From assembly GCA_003140115.1 (NCBI GenBank), contig PLIQ01000158.1:33682-48972 (forward strand): a stretch of DNA of 15,291 nucleotides. The letters run 5' to 3'. The notes under the pieces were generated by a model. That model did not search any database and was not told the DNA's origin. It was given only the letters and a program-made list of their open reading frames with translations. This document shows positions 7,463 through 13,936 of the stretch, one piece after another; within the stretch, counting starts at the first letter, position 1, and every line of letters starts with the position of its first letter. The position numbers were made by a program, and so were the translations under genes. This DNA is from Actinomycetota bacterium (GTDB lineage Bacteria > Actinomycetota > Actinomycetes > Streptosporangiales > Streptosporangiaceae).

Positions 7463-8356
7463 TCACAGACCGCCATGCAAGTCGGCTAGCGCGTCCGTAC
7501 GTTGGAGCCATTCACGCGCCTTGTCGGCGTGCGCCTTGTCGATGTGGATGTCGCCGTACATCACGGCCCCTTCGCCATGCGCTGCCGCTTCGGCATAGGC
7601 TTTGAGCAGACCGCGATAGAAGTCAATGTCCGCCGCCGGCGGGGTGTAGACCTGGTTGACTACCGGAACGTGAGTCGGGTGAAGCACGATCTGCCCTCGG
7701 AAACCCATCTTCCTGCTGTCGACCGAGAATGCCTCAAGCCCGTCCAGGTCACGGATGCGTTCCCAGAGGGCCGTCAGCGGATGTACGCCTGCCGCTCGCG
7801 CCGCTAGCAGGATGCGGCTGCGGTGATAGCGGGATTCGGTGCCCTGCGGTGTCCATTCGTACCCGACGGCACGAGCGATATCGGCGTGCTCCGCGGTAGG
7901 CCCGATCAGCGCCCCGACCCGAGGAGACGCCCGGCCGATCTCCTCGCAGTGCTGGATGCCCTCGATGGTCTCCATCGGCAGGATGTACTCGATCCCGGTC
8001 ACCTTGTTGCGGTGCTCGAAATAGTCGACAAGCGCATCGTATTTGTGCACGTCGATCGCGCTGCCCACCTTCGGCGCGAACACCCCGGTGAGGCCGGGCA
8101 CGACCACGGCCGAAAGGTCGTCGCCGGTCGCGCCGGTGTCAAGCGCGTTCGGCCGGACGAACAGGCCGACCTTAGGATGCGAACTTGAGATGCGCCGGAT
8201 GGCTTCGGCGATGCCCTGGCGCGCGTTTTCTTTCTCCGCCTCGGGCACGGAGTCCTCGAGGTCGAGGCACAGGCAGTCGGCGCCGGCCGCGACGCCCTTG
8301 TCAAACCACGCCGGCTTATGACCCGGAACCGTGAGCACGGTGCGGTATGGCTTCAT
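7463..8356 (-). CDS. CitE/HpcH-type CoA-ester lyase (citramalyl-/malyl-CoA lyase-like)
   Basis: The 297-residue protein has the HpcH/HpaI-citrate lyase beta TIM barrel. It starts RTVLTVPGHKP near 5-14. The acidic LDLEDSVPEAEKENAR segment is at 31-46, the CoA/carboxylate-binding arginine is Arg68 in VRPN, the metal ligand is Glu129 in PMETIEGI, and a second acidic ligand is probably Asp159 in AEHADIA. VLHPTHVPVVN near the C-terminal part is the family's RGKxxIHPxQ-like segment. Members split 3-hydroxy-acyl-CoAs such as citramalyl-, malyl- or 3-hydroxy-3-methylglutaryl-like CoAs into acetyl-CoA plus an oxo-acid, or the reverse. The ATG at 8356 has GGGAGG about 12 nt upstream. It lies 30 nt after the crotonase stop and 27 nt before maoC, clearly in one operon. 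Confidence 0.93.
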   Translation of the reverse strand: MKPYRTVLTVPGHKPAWFDKGVAAGADCLCLDLEDSVPEAEKENARQGIAEAIRRISSSHPKVGLFVRPNALDTGATGDDLSAVVVPGLTGVFAPKVGSAIDVHKYDALVDYFEHRNKVTGIEYILPMETIEGIQHCEEIGRASPRVGALIGPTAEHADIARAVGYEWTPQGTESRYHRSRILLAARAAGVHPLTALWERIRDLDGLEAFSVDSRKMGFRGQIVLHPTHVPVVNQVYTPPAADIDFYRGLLKAYAEAAAHGEGAVMYGDIHIDKAHADKAREWLQRTDALADLHGGL

Positions 8357-8386
8357 GGGCAGGGCCCACCTCCCTTGATCAGCTGG

Positions 8387-9169
8387 CTATTCATGAAGCT
8401 CGAACTTCGGCGGCCGCTTCTGGAGGAAGGCATTGGCCCCCTCCACCATGTCGTCGCTTCCGATCGCCTGGATGAGCATGCCAAGACCGTTCGTGAAGGA
8501 GTCGCGGGCGCTGTTCCACCAGATGTTGGAGCTGACCTTCGCGATCTCCAGGTAGCGGGGGCTGAGCGCGGTGATCTCCGCGCACCAACTCCGCACCTGC
8601 TCGTCAAGCTCGTCATCGTCGACGACCTTGTTCACCAGTCCCATGTCCAGCGCCTGCTCGGCGGTGTAGCGGCGGCACAAGAAGCTGAGTTCCTTCGCGC
8701 GCTTCTCGCCGATCTGCACCGACATCACGTTCGTGGCCCCGGTCACCGGCGCGCTGCCGACCCGAGGGCCGGTTTGGCCGAACGTCGCCGAGCGCGCGGC
8801 GATGGCCAGGTCGCACGCGACCACAAGCTCGTTGCCGCCGCCCGCGGCGGCGCCGTTGACGGCGGCGATGACCGGCCGCGGGCAGGAGCGGATCGCGTCG
8901 AACATGCGCAGCGAGGCCGCGTACAGGCCGCGCAGGCCTCCGGGGGTCGGCGCGCCCAACGTCGACAACGACCCGCCGGCGCAGAAGCTTCGCTGCACGC
9001 CGGTGATGACCACGGACCGGAAGGTGTTCGCCCCCTGCAAGGCGTCGACGATCAGGCCGGCCATCTCGGCATCGTAGGCATTGCGGCGGCGCGGCCGGTT
9101 CAACCGGATCCACAGGGCGTCACCCTGAGTCTCGACCAGGATGGCCGGGGATGTATCGGCATCGGGCAC
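8387..9169 (-). CDS. MenB/BadI-type crotonase (possible ring-opening or ring-closing Claisen enzyme)
   Basis: This is a 260-residue crotonase, but of the branch that makes or breaks carbon-carbon bonds. Its FCAGGSLSTLG (62-72), AGGGNELVVACD (109-120), FGQTGPRVGSAP (130-141) and CRRYTAEQALDMGLVNKVV (165-183) resemble MenB (naphthoate synthase) and BadI (2-ketocyclohexanecarboxyl-CoA hydrolase). As in that branch, the second hydratase glutamate is gone (GQTGPR instead of GLPEV). The aspartate of the MenB/BadI GSFDAG/GSVDPG motif is replaced (GSAPVTG, 138-144). A retro-Claisen or hydrolytic ring cleavage is the best guess. The start is GTG 9169; no good Shine-Dalgarno is present and the A/T-rich element lies 7 bp upstream, so the message may be nearly leaderless. 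It is the first gene of operon C. Confidence 0.9.
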   Translation of the reverse strand: MPDADTSPAILVETQGDALWIRLNRPRRRNAYDAEMAGLIVDALQGANTFRSVVITGVQRSFCAGGSLSTLGAPTPGGLRGLYAASLRMFDAIRSCPRPVIAAVNGAAAGGGNELVVACDLAIAARSATFGQTGPRVGSAPVTGATNVMSVQIGEKRAKELSFLCRRYTAEQALDMGLVNKVVDDDELDEQVRSWCAEITALSPRYLEIAKVSSNIWWNSARDSFTNGLGMLIQAIGSDDMVEGANAFLQKRPPKFELHE

Positions 9170-9173
9170 GAAC

Positions 9174-9194
9174 CGATGATAATGGTATGCATCG
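9174..9194. promoter_or_regulatory. Putative operator before the MenB/BadI-type crotonase
   Basis: ATGATAATGGTA (9176-9187) differs by one base from the 12-mer at 4087-4098. It lies within an inverted repeat with arms CGATG (9174-9178) and CATCG (9190-9194). It sits only 7 bp upstream of the GTG start at 9169, where a bound regulator would cover the promoter. Read toward the crotonase, TATCAT could also be a -10 box for a nearly leaderless message. Confidence 0.5.
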
Positions 9195-9296
9195 TTCTAG
9201 GTCAATGATCAGCCTGACGCGGCGGCGCCCGCTCCCCGGCACTGGCCGGCACCCCCGGACCGGCGAGCATTAGGCATTGCTATCTGAGGCCGGGCC

Positions 9297-9316
9297 CATA
9301 TGATATGAATGATAGG
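9297..9316. promoter_or_regulatory. Palindromic putative operator before the second acyl-CoA dehydrogenase
   Basis: CATATGATATG (9297-9307) is a perfect palindrome around a central G. It is followed by AATGATAGG, which also follows the element at 4087-4098 before the thiolase. The site lies about 40 bp upstream of the dehydrogenase start. The rest of the 183-bp divergent gap is GC-rich, with a small GCCGG/CCGGC inverted repeat near 9245-9267. Confidence 0.5.
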
Positions 9317-9352
9317 CATGAATATGCGATCCGCTAGTACCGGGAGCCCCGT

Positions 9353-10522
9353 GTGATCGAGATGATGAGCGCGGACGACGAGCGGGAAATCCGCATGTCG
9401 CTGCGCCAGGTGCTGTCGAAGTTTCCTGACGAGTACTGGATGCGGCACGACCTGGACCACGAGTTCCCGTGGGACTTCCACCAGGCCATGGCGCAGGCCG
9501 GCTGGCTCGGCATGTGCATCCCGGAGAAGTACGGCGGCGGCGGCGCCGGCGTCCAGCAGGCGGCGTTGCTGCTTGAGGAGGTCACCGGCAGCGGCGGGGC
9601 GCTCAACGCGGGGACCACCGTCCAGGTCCCTTTGTTCGGCCTCGAGCCGATCGTCAAGTACGGCACGGAAGAGCAGCGCGAGCGCTTCCTGCGGCCGGCG
9701 GCCGAGGGCAACCTGCAGGTGTCCTTCGGCATCACCGAACCGGACGCGGGCACGGACACGACCAGCATCACCACCTTTGCCGAGAAAGTGCCCGGCGGCT
9801 ACCTGGTCAACGGCCAGAAGGTCTTCATCTCACGGGCCGAGCAGGCCGAGCGCCTGCTGCTGATCACCCGCACGGCGGCACGTTCAGCCGGGGCGAAGAC
9901 GACCGACGGCATGACTTTGTTCTTCCCGGCGATGGATCCGGCGCACATCAGGGTTCAGCCGATACCGAAGCTCGGCCGCAACGCGATCTCGACGAACACG
10001 CTGTTCATCGACAACCTGTTCATTCCGGACGAGGACCGGATCGGCGAGGAGGGCCGCGGCTTCAAGTACCTCCTCGCGGGGCTGAACGCCGAGCGCATCA
10101 TCGTTGCCGGAGGCTGTCTCGGCATGGGGCGGGTAGCGCTGCGCCGGGTGGTGGAGTACGCCAAGCAGCGCCACGTCTTCGGCCGCCCGATCGGCATGAA
10201 CCAGGGCGTCCAGTTCCCGCTGGCCGAGTCGCTGGCCAAGCTCGACGCGGTGGAGTTGCTCATCCGCAAGGCGGCCTGGCTGTACGACAACGACATGCCC
10301 TGCGCCAAGGAGGCCAACGAGGCGAAACTGCTGGCGTCGACCTGGGCCTTCGAGGCGACCGACCGCGCCATGCAGTTCCACGGCGGCTACGGCTACACGA
10401 ACGAGTACCACGTCGAGCGCTACTGGCGCGAGGCGCGCGTTCAGCGCATCGCCCCGATCTCCAACGAGCTCATCCTCGCCTACCTGGCCGAGAAGGTTCT
10501 CGGACTGCCGCGCTCGTACTAG
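9353..10522 (+). CDS. Acyl-CoA dehydrogenase, second copy, EGT glutamate replaced by proline
   Basis: This is a 389-residue FAD acyl-CoA dehydrogenase. Marks include MCIPEKYGGGGAG near 54-66, GITEPDAGTDTTS near 126-138, NGQKVFISRA near 153-162, KQRHVFGRPIG near 271-281 and QFHGGYGYTNEYHVERYWREA near 341-361. The C-terminal segment reads RIAPISNEL, so Pro368 takes the place of the MCAD-type catalytic glutamate. Glu247 in LNAERIIVAGG matches the isovaleryl-CoA/LCAD catalytic position. It is not a close copy of the dehydrogenase at 2764-3930, so the two probably act on different intermediates. GTG 9353 is preceded by GGGAG with a 6-nt spacer; the overlapping GTG at 9351 runs straight into a stop. 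It is the first gene of operon D, 4 nt before the ligase. Confidence 0.95.
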   Translation: MIEMMSADDEREIRMSLRQVLSKFPDEYWMRHDLDHEFPWDFHQAMAQAGWLGMCIPEKYGGGGAGVQQAALLLEEVTGSGGALNAGTTVQVPLFGLEPIVKYGTEEQRERFLRPAAEGNLQVSFGITEPDAGTDTTSITTFAEKVPGGYLVNGQKVFISRAEQAERLLLITRTAARSAGAKTTDGMTLFFPAMDPAHIRVQPIPKLGRNAISTNTLFIDNLFIPDEDRIGEEGRGFKYLLAGLNAERIIVAGGCLGMGRVALRRVVEYAKQRHVFGRPIGMNQGVQFPLAESLAKLDAVELLIRKAAWLYDNDMPCAKEANEAKLLASTWAFEATDRAMQFHGGYGYTNEYHVERYWREARVQRIAPISNELILAYLAEKVLGLPRSY

Positions 10523-10526
10523 GCCG

Positions 10527-12188
10527 ATGGGAATGGACACGATGACGCGCGAATATAAGGATCTGCATCCGGCCTTCGCCGACCCGGGTGACTGGAGCCT
10601 GGCCACGGTGCTGCGGCGCCACGCGGCCGAGCGGCCGACCGCGACGTGCCTGATCACGCCCGAGGAGGGCGGACAGTGGACCTACGCCCAGGTGCTGGCC
10701 GACGCCGAGCGGGTCGCCACCGGGTGGCACGAGGCCGGCGCGGTCGCGGGTGATCGCGTGCTGATCATGGCGGCCAACTCGTCCCGGTTTGTGCGCAGCT
10801 GGCTCGGGACCGCGATCGGCGGGTTCGTGGAGGTCCCGATCAACACGGCCTACGAGGGCGAATTTCTGCGGCACCAGATCGTGACCGTCCAGCCGCGGTG
10901 GGCGGTCATCGACGATGTCTTCGCCGACCGGTTCGTGGCGGTCGAACCGTCCGCGCGTCAGATCGAGAAGTTCTGGATCATCGACACCGGTTCGGCCGAG
11001 GCGGCTATCGAGCTGCTCCGCGCGAACGGCTGGCAGGCGTCGCGCTGGGACGAACTGGTGCAGGGCACGCTCACCCGGTCGTGGCCCGATCCGGATCCGA
11101 CCAGCTTGGCCTCGATCTTCTTCACGTCCGGTACCACCGGCCCGTCCAAGGGCGTGGCGATGCCGCACGCCCAGATGTACTTCTTCGGCCAGGAGGTCAT
11201 GTCCCTGACCCGGTTGACGCCCGACGATACCTACCTGACCTGCACGCCGCTGTTCCATGGCAACGCGCAGTTCATGGCGGCGTACCCGGCGTTCGTCGCG
11301 GGCGCGGCCGTCGTGGTGCGGTCGAAGTTCAGCGCCAGCCGCTGGGTCGACCATCTGCGCGCGAACAACGTGACGGTCACCAACCTGATCGGCGTGATGA
11401 TGGATTTCGTCTGGAAGGCCACCCCCAGGCCGGACGACACCGACAACTCGCTGCGCTGCGTATACGCCGCACCGACCGCGTCGTCGGTGTTGAAGCAGTT
11501 CATGGCCCGTTTCGATATCGAGGCGTTCGTCGACGCCTTCGGGCTCACCGAGACGTGCGCGCCCATCCTCTCGCCGTACGGCGAGATCCGGCCGCCCGGC
11601 GCGGCCGGCCTGGTCGCCTCGGACTGGTTCGAGATCAGGCTGGTGGACCCGGAGACCGACCGCGAGGTGCCGACGGGAGAGATCGGCGAACTCGTCGTGC
11701 GGTACAAGCACCCGTGGACGTGCAGCCTCGGCTACTACGGCATGCCGGAGAAGACCGTCAAGGCGTGGCGCAATCTGTGGTTCCACACCGGCGATGCGCT
11801 GCGACGCGACGAGGACGGCTGGTATTACTTCGTCGACCGGTACAAGGACGCGCTGCGCCGGCGCGGTGAGAACATCAGCTCCTATGAGGTCGAGCAGGCC
11901 CTGCTTGGCCACGCGGCGGTGACGGAATGCGCGGTCATCGGCGTGCCGGCCGACGTCGATGCCGGCGAGGACGAGGTGCTGGCCGTGGTGGTAGCCAGCG
12001 GGCCGCTCAGCGCGGACGAGCTCTGGGATTTCTGCCAAGGCAAGATCCCGGGCTTCGCGATTCCGCGTTTCGTGCGGTTTGTCGACGCCCTGCCGAAGAC
12101 ACCCTCGGAAAAGGTGCGCAAGGCGGTGCTGCGCGATAGCGGAATCACCGCTGACACCCACGACCGGATGTCAGCCGCCGACCGCTGA
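10527..12188 (+). CDS. CaiC-like ATP-dependent acyl-CoA ligase (AMP-binding)
   Basis: The 553-residue protein is an ANL-superfamily adenylating enzyme that would activate the free acid to its CoA thioester. Seen in order are the P-loop FTSGTTGPSKGVAMPH at 199-214, AFGLTET at 337-343, the FHTGDALRRDEDGWYYFVDRYKD hinge region at 419-441, RRGENISSYEVE at 445-456, and the C-terminal PKTPSEKVRK at 523-532, where Lys529 fits the catalytic lysine although the usual glycine before it is glutamate. RGENISSYEVE and the lack of a long N-terminus resemble crotonobetaine/carnitine-CoA ligases and broad medium-chain ligases. The gene starts 4 nt after the dehydrogenase stop. ATG 10527, 10533 and 10542 are all in frame, none with a strong Shine-Dalgarno, so the exact start is open. 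Confidence 0.95.
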   Translation: MGMDTMTREYKDLHPAFADPGDWSLATVLRRHAAERPTATCLITPEEGGQWTYAQVLADAERVATGWHEAGAVAGDRVLIMAANSSRFVRSWLGTAIGGFVEVPINTAYEGEFLRHQIVTVQPRWAVIDDVFADRFVAVEPSARQIEKFWIIDTGSAEAAIELLRANGWQASRWDELVQGTLTRSWPDPDPTSLASIFFTSGTTGPSKGVAMPHAQMYFFGQEVMSLTRLTPDDTYLTCTPLFHGNAQFMAAYPAFVAGAAVVVRSKFSASRWVDHLRANNVTVTNLIGVMMDFVWKATPRPDDTDNSLRCVYAAPTASSVLKQFMARFDIEAFVDAFGLTETCAPILSPYGEIRPPGAAGLVASDWFEIRLVDPETDREVPTGEIGELVVRYKHPWTCSLGYYGMPEKTVKAWRNLWFHTGDALRRDEDGWYYFVDRYKDALRRRGENISSYEVEQALLGHAAVTECAVIGVPADVDAGEDEVLAVVVASGPLSADELWDFCQGKIPGFAIPRFVRFVDALPKTPSEKVRKAVLRDSGITADTHDRMSAADR

Positions 12189-12263
12189 TATCACGCCAGC
12201 CCATCTCCCGGCCGACACGCCGACCCATGCGCAGAGCCAGACTGCCCGGCTGCGCGATCACCG

Positions 12264-12310
12264 ATCTGAGATGATCACAGCTCAGATGCCCGTTTCCTGC
12301 CTCGCGGGCA
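12264..12310. terminator. Two adjacent hairpins after operon D
   Basis: ATCTGAG (12264-12270) pairs with CTCAGAT (12281-12287) around a 10-nt loop that itself contains the palindrome TGATCA. TGCCCG (12287-12292) then pairs with CGGGCA (12305-12310). They lie 75-120 bp after the ligase stop and upstream of the GntR promoter, so they could end operon D. No U tract follows, and the first could equally be an operator. Confidence 0.4.
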
Positions 12311-12338
12311 GCCTCCAAGCCAGACCCTCGGAATGACG

Positions 12339-12350
12339 TATCATTATCAT
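12339..12350 (-). promoter_or_regulatory. Putative operator ATGATAATGATA (minus strand) before the right GntR gene
   Basis: TATCATTATCAT on the plus strand is the exact reverse complement of the 12-mer at 4087-4098. It lies 56 bp upstream of the GntR ATG. The opposite orientation relative to its gene argues against a simple promoter box. Autoregulation of the regulator is inferred. Confidence 0.55.
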
Positions 12351-12406
12351 TGTTGCCGGAAAGCGGGCTCCCGGGCCTTCCGGTGCCAACGAGAGGATTG
12401 ACCGGT

Positions 12407-13138
12407 ATGGCAAACGAGTCCCACGGGCCGAAGACGGCAATGATCGTGGCGCGGCGTATTGTCCGCGACATCGACCGGCTGTCACTCGGGGCCGGCGACA
12501 AGCTTCCCCCCGAACGCGTCATGCTCGAGGAATATCAGGTCGGCCGCGGGACGCTACGTGAGTCGCTCCGATTTCTGGAGCTCCAGGGCATCATTTCGCT
12601 GAAGCCAGGCCCGGGCGGTGGGCCGGTCGTCGAACGGCCCGAGGCCACCAGCCTGGCGACGTCGCTCATGTTGCTGCTGCAATTCGCCGACGCACCATAC
12701 CGCGTGGTCGCGGAGGCGCGCGTCGCGCTGGAACCGACGATGGCGAGGCTCGCGGCGGAGCGGATGACGGCTGAATCTCTTGCTGAACTGTCAGACACGG
12801 TCAAAGCGATGGAAGCGGGCCTCGATGACCAGGCCACGTTCCTGGAAGCAAATAAAAGATTTCACGACATTATTGCCTGGTCTTCTGGCAACGCACTTTT
12901 CGGCTATCTGGTAGATGCGCTCGCCGATATCCTTGACGGCACCATGCTGGGCATCGACTATCCCGCACACCGCAGGACGGCAATACTGCGCGCGCATCGC
13001 GGCATCCTTGATGCCTTGGAGCGGAAAGACCCCGGTGCGGCTGAGGAGGCTATGGCCAAGCACATCGGAGAGTACGAGCGCTATGCCGAGAGGAAATTCC
13101 CCGACGTCCTGGGCCGGCGGGTGGTGTGGAACTTTTAG
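12407..13138 (+). CDS. GntR-family (FadR/FCD) transcriptional regulator
   Basis: This complete 243-residue regulator has a wHTH at 10-77 (LPPE at 33-36, recognition helix GRGTLRESLRFLE at 46-58, wing GPGGGPVV at 68-75) and an FCD domain from about 95 to 228. Probable FCD metal/ligand histidines are His153 (NKRFH), His197 (RAHRGI) and His219 (KHIGEYE). Its wHTH and wing closely resemble those of the regulator at the left edge, and both are preceded by the ATGATA-type element, so the two may share operators. ATG 12407 is chosen as start because GAGAGGA lies about 9 nt upstream; the open frame extends back to a TTG at 12350 without homology. The stop overlaps the stop of the convergent ATPase gene by 4 nt. 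Confidence 0.95.
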   Translation: MANESHGPKTAMIVARRIVRDIDRLSLGAGDKLPPERVMLEEYQVGRGTLRESLRFLELQGIISLKPGPGGGPVVERPEATSLATSLMLLLQFADAPYRVVAEARVALEPTMARLAAERMTAESLAELSDTVKAMEAGLDDQATFLEANKRFHDIIAWSSGNALFGYLVDALADILDGTMLGIDYPAHRRTAILRAHRGILDALERKDPGAAEEAMAKHIGEYERYAERKFPDVLGRRVVWNF

Positions 13139-13716
13139 GCAGCAGGATCGGGGGGACGGTCGTCCGGGGGAAGCGGGGAGGAGCCGGGGAACCGGAGGCG
13201 GCGACGGCGGGACGACTGGCGGGGCGCGGCTTCACGGGCGGAGGGCTGGCGGGGGGCAGGGATGGGGACGGGGACGGGCCAGCAGGCTTCGGCCCAGACG
13301 GTGCGGCCGGGGTGGGCGTCGGCGTAGCCCCAGCGACTGGTGCAGGCGGCGACCATGGCTAGGCCGCGGCCGCCCTCGGCCATCAGGTCGAGGGACCCGG
13401 CGACCGGGAGGGACGGGCCGCCCTCGTCGGTGACCGCGATCCGGGCGACACCGGGCCCGGGCAGGTCGACCTCGACAATGAATATGCCGCCGTTCCCCGA
13501 GCCGCCGTGCGCGATGGCGTTCGCGCACAGTTCGGACACGCAGGTCATGAGGACTTCGCGAGCCGGGCAGCCGGCCAGCAGTTCGGCCACGAACCTGCGC
13601 GCTTCGGGCACTGACGCGGGTATGCCGCGGAACGTACGGACCCGGGGACGCGTCGATTGGACGGGACCTGCGGACCCGAAGGAACCCACGTGTAGCACCG
13701 GGTAGGCACCAGTCAC
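13135..13716 (-). CDS. RsbW-like anti-sigma/regulatory ATPase (HATPase_c_2)
   Basis: This is a 193-residue protein with a GHKL-type ATP-binding domain. The N box SELCANAIAHGG is at 61-72, the G1-like VTDEGG at 95-100, and the G2-like EGGRGLAMV at 114-122. Stand-alone proteins of this type are very common in streptomycete-like actinobacteria, where they act as serine-protein kinases or anti-sigma factors in partner-switching networks. No anti-sigma antagonist or sigma gene is visible next to it. The last 45 or so residues are a Pro/Arg/Ser-rich tail (RRRR near 166-171) with no recognisable fold. GTG 13716 is used as start; GGGGGTGA lies about 7 nt upstream. It is unlikely to belong to the CoA-ester pathway and marks the right border of that locus. 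Confidence 0.88.
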   Translation of the reverse strand: MTGAYPVLHVGSFGSAGPVQSTRPRVRTFRGIPASVPEARRFVAELLAGCPAREVLMTCVSELCANAIAHGGSGNGGIFIVEVDLPGPGVARIAVTDEGGPSLPVAGSLDLMAEGGRGLAMVAACTSRWGYADAHPGRTVWAEACWPVPVPIPAPRQPSAREAAPRQSSRRRRLRFPGSSPLPPDDRPPDPAA

Positions 13717-13808
13717 TGTAGGTCACCCCCTGACATCTGACTCCTACCCTGTGTGACGCGCAACTGGGCAAAACGGTTCACCCGGGCTTTTCCGGACAGT
13801 CGCGGTCA

Positions 13809-13825
13809 GACCACGGTGACCACGG
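13809..13825. repeat. Tandem 8-bp direct repeat in the ATPase/permease divergent region
   Basis: GACCACGG occurs at 13809-13816 and again at 13818-13825, one base apart. It overlaps a GGTCA/TGACC inverted repeat (13804-13808, 13817-13821). It lies in the 220-bp gap between the divergent ATPase and permease genes and could be a regulator site. The rest of that gap shows no gene or clear promoter pair. Confidence 0.35.
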
Positions 13826-13936
13826 GCAGGTAATAGAAACGCCTGGCCTGATCGATGTTTCGTACCTTTTGCCCCTTCCGTGTCATCGGGGCCGGAGGGA
13901 CACTATGGGGAACGGAAAACGGTGAAGGAGGAGGAC

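Noticed and set aside
10470..12161. Open minus-strand frame of 563 codons opposite the ligase
   Set aside because: Composition is His/Arg/Gly-rich GC-shadow type with no domain, and the plus strand is a clear AMP-binding ligase.
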